From the NCBI RefSeq assembly GCF_021246445.1, contig NZ_JAJQXW010000002.1, positions 124,001 to 188,000 of the forward strand: a stretch of 64,000 bases of DNA. The letters run 5' to 3'. This stretch comes from Rhabdothermincola salaria (GTDB lineage Bacteria; Actinomycetota; Acidimicrobiia; Acidimicrobiales; Acidimicrobilacustridaceae). Shown in pieces: positions 59,730 to 64,000 of the stretch. Under the pieces are notes generated by a model. It ran no database searches. It was not told the origin of the DNA and saw only the letters and a program-made list of their open reading frames with translations. Every line of letters begins with the position of its first letter. Positions within the stretch are counted from its first letter, which is position 1. The translations under genes were made by a program, and so were the position numbers.

Positions 59730-60300
59730 CTCAACGCATGGTGGCTGACCGCTCGGCAACCCCCAGGACCTCTCCGCAGCGGTCAGCCCTCACAGCAGAA
59801 CGGGTGCTCCAGGCGCTGCTTGAGGTCGCCGAAGAGGGCCTGCTGGGGCTGTTCGAGTCGCCGTGCACAGCGACGTTGGCGCGGCCAGCCGAGGAATGCC
59901 TGGCGCCGAGGAGCCCTACGCGCTCGCTCAGATGCCCGTCATACGGCAACGACTGGAACACGTGGAGCAGTCGTCGCAGTGCGGCCAGCGTTCGATCACC
60001 CCGGCCCTGGGGCGGTGCGCTCGTGGAAGCCTTGACAGCGCATGGCCCAGGCCTTGAGCACCGCACCTGAGGGACGTGGTCCCCCGTGGCGGTGCACCCG
60101 CACGTTGCGGCCCTCGGTGAGGGGTGTCGATGAACTCAACGGCGCCGAGCAGGGCGGCGCGGGCGACGGTGTTCGCGTCTACGGCCCTGTGGATCAGCTG
60201 AGCCTTGGGGCGCAGCCGAGTGCGCAGCGGGGCGGCTCTGGATGGCGTGCTCCGTCGGGTGTGCCCCGAGCAAGCTCGGGTCCCGAACTCCTCGACGTCG
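59730..60300 (-). pseudogene. Possible decayed gene in several frames
   Basis: On the minus strand, coding-like pieces appear in different frames: LRPKAQLIHRAVDANTVARAALLGAVEFIDT near 60220-60130, then EGRNVRVHRHGG and AVLKAWAMRCQGFHE near 60115-60030, then LAALRRLLHVFQSLPYDGHLSE near 59980-59920. Composition looks protein-like but no frame is long enough. This is probably a frameshifted remnant of one gene, family unknown. It fills most of the 850-base gap 59476-60325. Confidence 0.3.
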
Positions 60301-60325
60301 TCTCACAGATCGATCGCCTCGGACA

Positions 60326-63300
60326 TCAGCGGGGGTCGGTGCTTGCCTGCTCGACGAACGAGCACAGGGTGGCGATGAGGCGCATCTGCTCGACGTTCGC
60401 CGCCCGAGCGTCGAGCAACTCCTCGGTGCAGACCAGATACGCGAGACAACGAGCCCGACTGATCGCGACATTGAGCCGGTTGCGGGAGAACAAGAAGTCC
60501 GCCCCTCGGGGGATGTCACGGGCCGAGGAGGCGGTCATGGTGAAGAACACCACGGCAGCCTGTTGGCCCTGGAACCTGTCGACCGTCCCGACGGGAACCC
60601 CGGCCGTCATCGGGTCCGAAGCGAGAGTCGACTTCAACAGTCGGACCTGGTCGTTGTAGGGGGCTACCACCATGACGTCGTCCGGGCTGAGGGCCCGCTC
60701 GGTACCGGTGGCGTCGGTCCACGGTGTGCCCATCAGACGGGCAATCTCACTGCGCACGATCTCGGCCTCCGCGGCCGAGGCGGTGGAGCATCCGTGGTGA
60801 TCGGCGCGCAGCCACCGCAGCCCGGTTCCTGCTGCCGTCGTTTGCCGGGAGCAGTCGGGGTGGCTCACGAGGCGGCCCTGGTAGATGGTGTCGGAGATGA
60901 ACGCGCACACATCAGGGTGCATGCGGCGGGTCTCATGAAGGAACACGCCGAGGTCGGCAGGGACCGTGACGTGGTCACCGAGGACGTGGTCGAGCACGCT
61001 GCGCCCGGCGCCGCCAGGGTGGCTGGCCTGCGCGACCTGTGGCAGCTGCAAGGGATCACCCAACAGCACGAGGTTCCGGGCTGATCGGGTGGCGGCGAGG
61101 GCATCGGCGAGGGCCAGCTGGCCGGCCTCGTCGACGACGAGGACGTCCACGGGAGCGTCGGCCATGATGTCGTTCGCGAAGAGCCAGGTGGTGCCGGCCA
61201 CGATGTTGAACTCGTCACGGCCGCAGCGCCGGTTGTCGGTGACGTAGGTGATGCCGGGCGGGCTGTGTTCCGGCTTGGTCGGAACCTTCACCAGTGCCGC
61301 CAGCCGATCCGAATCGCCGTGAGCGGCGAAGACCTCGACGATCTCGGCCATGAGGTTGGCGATGGCGGCGTGGCTGAAAGCGGTGATGCCAACACGCCGG
61401 CCGGCATCGACGAGGGCGTGAACGAGGTGCGCTCCCCGGTAGGTCTTGCCGGTGCCCGGGGGGCCTTGCACGGCCACGCAGGTGCCGTCGAGCTCCAGCA
61501 CCCAGCGGCAGATCTCGTCGACGTCGTCGTCGAACTCCCCGCCAGGCGGGCCGCCGCCAGCCACGAACCGGGGCCGCTCACGGCGAAGCAGCGCCAGCGC
61601 CGCCCGGTTGGGAACAGTCCCGTTGCCGAGCAGGTCGTCGGCGAAGTGGGCGAGGGCGTCGGGCTTGGGGCTCGGGTTGGTCCAGTCGTTGCGCACGACG
61701 CTCACCGGCGGCGCCTCGCTGCTGTCATGCTCGTGACTCCACTTGAGTTCCAGCGAACCCCGGTCGGCGGCGATGGCGTCAACCGCTGAGAACATCGGTG
61801 CTCCGTCGGGTGCGCTCCAGAGCACCTTGGTGCCGCGCCGAAAGTCGGTTGCTGGCTGGGGGTCCATGGTGAACGCCATGGCCACTCCGTCGAGGGCCTT
61901 TCCGTTCGCTCCCAGCCGGGCGACGCGATCCAAGGCGACGAGCCCGCTCAGCGCCTCGGGGTCATCGTGCAGCGCGGCCGGGGGCTGCTCGAGGCGAGCG
62001 AGGCTGCGGGCGAGATGGGCGAGCCACTCGCGCCGCCAGTAGCCGAGCAGGTCCCCTACGAGGTGCTCGGGGGTGTCGGGTCCGAAGCGATGCAGCTGGT
62101 CTATGCGGTCGTAGAGAGCCGGCACGGCGTCGGCCAGTTCAAACTCGGCGACCCGCCACTGCATGTCTGGGCGGCGCTGGGCCACCAGCCAGTCGCGCAC
62201 AGCCAGGGTGGCGAGCACGTCGTCGCGGTTGTAGGCGGCGATGCGCTCCAGCGCCGCCGGTTCACCCGAGTTCAGATAGGCGTCGTATTCGACGACGGCG
62301 CCGGCGCCCTGGTCGATCCCGTGGCCCCTGATGTACCCGGTGACCCGCTCGACATGTTTGAGGCTGTAGGACTCGACGCCGATCTGGACGCCGTTGCGCA
62401 CGGTCGGCAAGAGGTCGACGAAGGCACCGGTCTCGATCAGCCGCCCAAGGGCCGCCTCGCCCACGCCGTGGGTCGCAGTGAGCCGTTCGAGGGCGCTTCG
62501 CTCGGTGTGGTTGTAGTGGTAGATGTGCATGCCCGGGTGAGCGGCGCGCCGCTCGGTGAGGAACTCCACGAGCCAGGCGGTGAGCTCGCGTTCGCCCTCG
62601 AAGTCGTGGGCCCACCGGGCCTGGTATGCCCACTCGCCGTTTGAATCGCGGGCGAGTACACCGAACAAGAAGAACAACCCGATGTCGGGTCGCCAGAGTG
62701 GGTGACCCTCGAAGTCCACGATCACGTCGCCGGGGTTGGGTGCCGGCAGGGTCTCAAAGCCGTGACCCCACCCGCCCGGGGCATCGGGGTCGTCACGAAG
62801 CACGGCGAACGGGGGTGGCTCGCCTTCCGACAGGTTGCGGGCGGCGACCTGGAGCCGGGCCTGTCCGACCAGTCTGGTGAGCGTCTGGTCCGGCGTCGCA
62901 GGAGGGTCGAGGGCAGCGAGCTGCGACATCGTGGTCACTGCGCCGGCGGCCAGGTCCTCGCGATCGCGGCGGGAGATCCCGGCGACGTAGATCAGCGAGT
63001 CGGCCGCCCGCCACTCGGCGTCGCATACGCCGGCGAAGTCACAGAACTCGCAGTGCGAGCATGGCTCCGCCGCCGTGTCGGCAGGCTCGGAGTCGGCGAG
63101 CAGCCGGGCCAGGTGGCCGCGCATGCGCCGCCAATAGGGGGCGTAGTCGGCGACGGGGAGCGACTCGATACGCCCAGAACCGAGCCAGAGGTGCACGTAC
63201 CTGGGGGCCACCCCGGTGTGAGCCTCGATCGCCTCGGCGTAGAAGCACAGCTGCAGCACGTGGGCCGGCGCTGCGGTGGTCCGCGTCAGCTTGGCGTCCA

Positions 63301-63685
63301 CCGGCTCGAAGCGAACCCCGTCGGTGTCCTCGATGCGCACCACGAAGTCCGCAATGCCACGTACACCGCCGTGGGCGAGCGGTACCTGGTAGGTGACTTC
63401 GTGGCCGCCGACGAACGGGTCGCCGAGGCGGGCCATCCACCTCTCGAAACTCTCGCCGCGGCGCCGCCCAGGTATTTCGAGCAACGACGTTGCCACTGAG
63501 CGGTAGTGCTCGAGGCAGGCGGTTTCATGGGCGAGACCTTTGTCGGCTACGAGGCGGGCGAAGGCGCCGACACCGCTCGCAGGGCGGGTCATCTCGCCGT
63601 TGTCGACTCGGCGCTCGAGCGTCACTGCGTGCGAACACTCGAGCCAGGCGCTGATCCGGGAGGGAGTGAGAATGTCGTCAGTCAC
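60326..63685 (-). CDS. TM0106-family RecB-like nuclease / RNase H-like / helicase fusion
   Basis: An 1119-residue protein. N-terminal RecB/PD-(D/E)xK nuclease: GIADFVVRI (Asp113), EPVDAK (Asp130, Lys132), QLCFYAEA and a four-Cys cluster (209, 212, 215, 221; CSHCEFCDFAGVC), the usual Fe-S site. Middle: an RNase H-like exonuclease domain (PGDVIVDFEGHPLWRP, YHYNHTERSALERL, AYNRDDVLATLAV). C-terminal superfamily 1 helicase: Walker A GPPGTGKT (741-748), VLVVDEAGQLALADAL, DPLQLPQV, and GTVDRFQGQQAAVVFFTM with NVAISRAR. All parts look intact. Family function is unknown, probably DNA/RNA processing or defence. GTG 63685 has GGAGAA upstream. Confidence 0.88.
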   Translation of the reverse strand: MTDDILTPSRISAWLECSHAVTLERRVDNGEMTRPASGVGAFARLVADKGLAHETACLEHYRSVATSLLEIPGRRRGESFERWMARLGDPFVGGHEVTYQVPLAHGGVRGIADFVVRIEDTDGVRFEPVDAKLTRTTAAPAHVLQLCFYAEAIEAHTGVAPRYVHLWLGSGRIESLPVADYAPYWRRMRGHLARLLADSEPADTAAEPCSHCEFCDFAGVCDAEWRAADSLIYVAGISRRDREDLAAGAVTTMSQLAALDPPATPDQTLTRLVGQARLQVAARNLSEGEPPPFAVLRDDPDAPGGWGHGFETLPAPNPGDVIVDFEGHPLWRPDIGLFFLFGVLARDSNGEWAYQARWAHDFEGERELTAWLVEFLTERRAAHPGMHIYHYNHTERSALERLTATHGVGEAALGRLIETGAFVDLLPTVRNGVQIGVESYSLKHVERVTGYIRGHGIDQGAGAVVEYDAYLNSGEPAALERIAAYNRDDVLATLAVRDWLVAQRRPDMQWRVAEFELADAVPALYDRIDQLHRFGPDTPEHLVGDLLGYWRREWLAHLARSLARLEQPPAALHDDPEALSGLVALDRVARLGANGKALDGVAMAFTMDPQPATDFRRGTKVLWSAPDGAPMFSAVDAIAADRGSLELKWSHEHDSSEAPPVSVVRNDWTNPSPKPDALAHFADDLLGNGTVPNRAALALLRRERPRFVAGGGPPGGEFDDDVDEICRWVLELDGTCVAVQGPPGTGKTYRGAHLVHALVDAGRRVGITAFSHAAIANLMAEIVEVFAAHGDSDRLAALVKVPTKPEHSPPGITYVTDNRRCGRDEFNIVAGTTWLFANDIMADAPVDVLVVDEAGQLALADALAATRSARNLVLLGDPLQLPQVAQASHPGGAGRSVLDHVLGDHVTVPADLGVFLHETRRMHPDVCAFISDTIYQGRLVSHPDCSRQTTAAGTGLRWLRADHHGCSTASAAEAEIVRSEIARLMGTPWTDATGTERALSPDDVMVVAPYNDQVRLLKSTLASDPMTAGVPVGTVDRFQGQQAAVVFFTMTASSARDIPRGADFLFSRNRLNVAISRARCLAYLVCTEELLDARAANVEQMRLIATLCSFVEQASTDPR

Positions 63686-63836
63686 TGTGCTCGCTTCTCC
63701 ATCGGTCCAATGCCGGGCACCCGCCGTGTCCCGCTGCCACTCATCATGGCTGCCGCCGCTCTGCGCTGTTGGTGCGGTGAACCAACGGAGCTCTCCGTTC
63801 CCTGGTGCCGCCAGGCTCTTGTCATCGCCGACATGG

Positions 63837-64000
63837 TCATGCGGCGCGCCGGATCCGGCTGATCACCCCAGCGACGTCAATGGGTTTGTCACGGAACCAG
63901 TCGCCGAGCTCCTCGAACGCTGCGCCCGCACGATCCGAGTCCATTCCGGTGGACTCGACGTGGTGGACCAGAGCCGAGTCGGCATAGAGGATGGCGGCGA
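63837..64000 (-). CDS. C-terminal part of an unknown protein, cut by the window edge
   Basis: About 54 codons end at TGA 63837-63839 (complement). They read AAILYADSALVHHVESTGM, then AFEELGDWFRDKPIDVAGVISRIRRAA. It is a helical end with no recognised domain. It lies 150 bases upstream of the TM0106-family gene on the same strand and might belong to the same transcript. Confidence 0.45.
   Translation of the reverse strand, partial: AAILYADSALVHHVESTGMDSDRAGAAFEELGDWFRDKPIDVAGVISRIRRAA

Noticed and set aside
50760-64000. A second copy of the tRNA-Arg 3' end (attR) to bound the island
   Set aside because: Reading downstream I found no repeat of the tRNA 3' sequence; it may lie outside the window.

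Overview
The window is 64 kb of very GC-rich, densely coded DNA from an actinobacterium. The class Acidimicrobiia (Ilumatobacter/Iamia-like) is my best guess. This is inferred from the combination of a luciferase-like F420-type oxidoreductase, an Rpf-type muralytic lipoprotein, steroid/lipid-type genes (acyl-CoA dehydrogenase, P450, fatty-acid desaturase, PAPS-type sulfotransferase), an LPxTG surface protein, many GTG starts, and several genes whose -10 box lies only 6-8 nt from the start codon (leaderless pattern). No 16S rRNA or other decisive marker is present. Three tRNA genes are present: Ser-TGA, Ser-GCT and Arg-ACG.

Layout, left to right. 1-16 kb is housekeeping: the tail of an ABC-2 permease, a SNF2-family helicase with a small overlapping partner, a secreted HNH/Excalibur lipoprotein, purK-purE, small regulators, a SRPBCC-sulfatase pair, an LLM oxidoreductase, arfB, a PAS-GGDEF-EAL protein, a DUF4031-ArsC fusion and gluQ. 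16-20 kb looks more eroded: a TauE/SafE exporter, a VOC gene, a collapsed VOC/PhnB pseudogene, a YdeI-like gene, and two copies of a 59-bp perfect-stem palindrome around a small membrane-protein gene. 20-27 kb holds a CYTH/CHAD gene overlapping a ParA gene, an acyl-CoA dehydrogenase, alanine dehydrogenase, a NadD/CoaD-like enzyme, a nitrilase-family amidase and DUF4395. A 1556-residue cell-wall-anchored protein fills 27-32 kb. 32-42 kb carries a lipoprotein hydrolase, LapA, an alkyl-sulfatase remnant, an MBL hydrolase, a desaturase, a P450, larB-larC, pheA, a SecD-P1-like lipoprotein and a parDE toxin-antitoxin pair. 42-50.7 kb has a beta-propeller protein, two tRNA-Ser, Rpf, a DUF6777 protein, and a TetR / quinone-oxidoreductase / sulfotransferase group that shares an operator motif.

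From tRNA-Arg (50686-50759) to the right edge the DNA changes. Gene density falls, AT-rich patches appear and most proteins are unfamiliar. A replication-initiator-like gene overlaps a zincin gene, followed by orphan proteins, a TY-Chap protein, a vWA protein divergent from an overlapping pair of unknown genes, a sigma-70-family factor preceded by two copies of a 33-bp element, and a 1119-residue RecB-like nuclease/RNase H-like/helicase fusion of the TM0106 family. I read this as an accessory island or the remains of several insertions at the tRNA. No integrase or second attachment site was found.

The parts most worth a second look are the CHAD-ParA overlap (possible polyphosphate-granule positioning), the shared TetR operator, the vWA/sigma/TM0106 island, the Rep-zincin unit, the 23-aa ORF coupled to a zinc-finger mini-protein, and the 23-bp divergent leaderless promoter between arfB and its neighbour.
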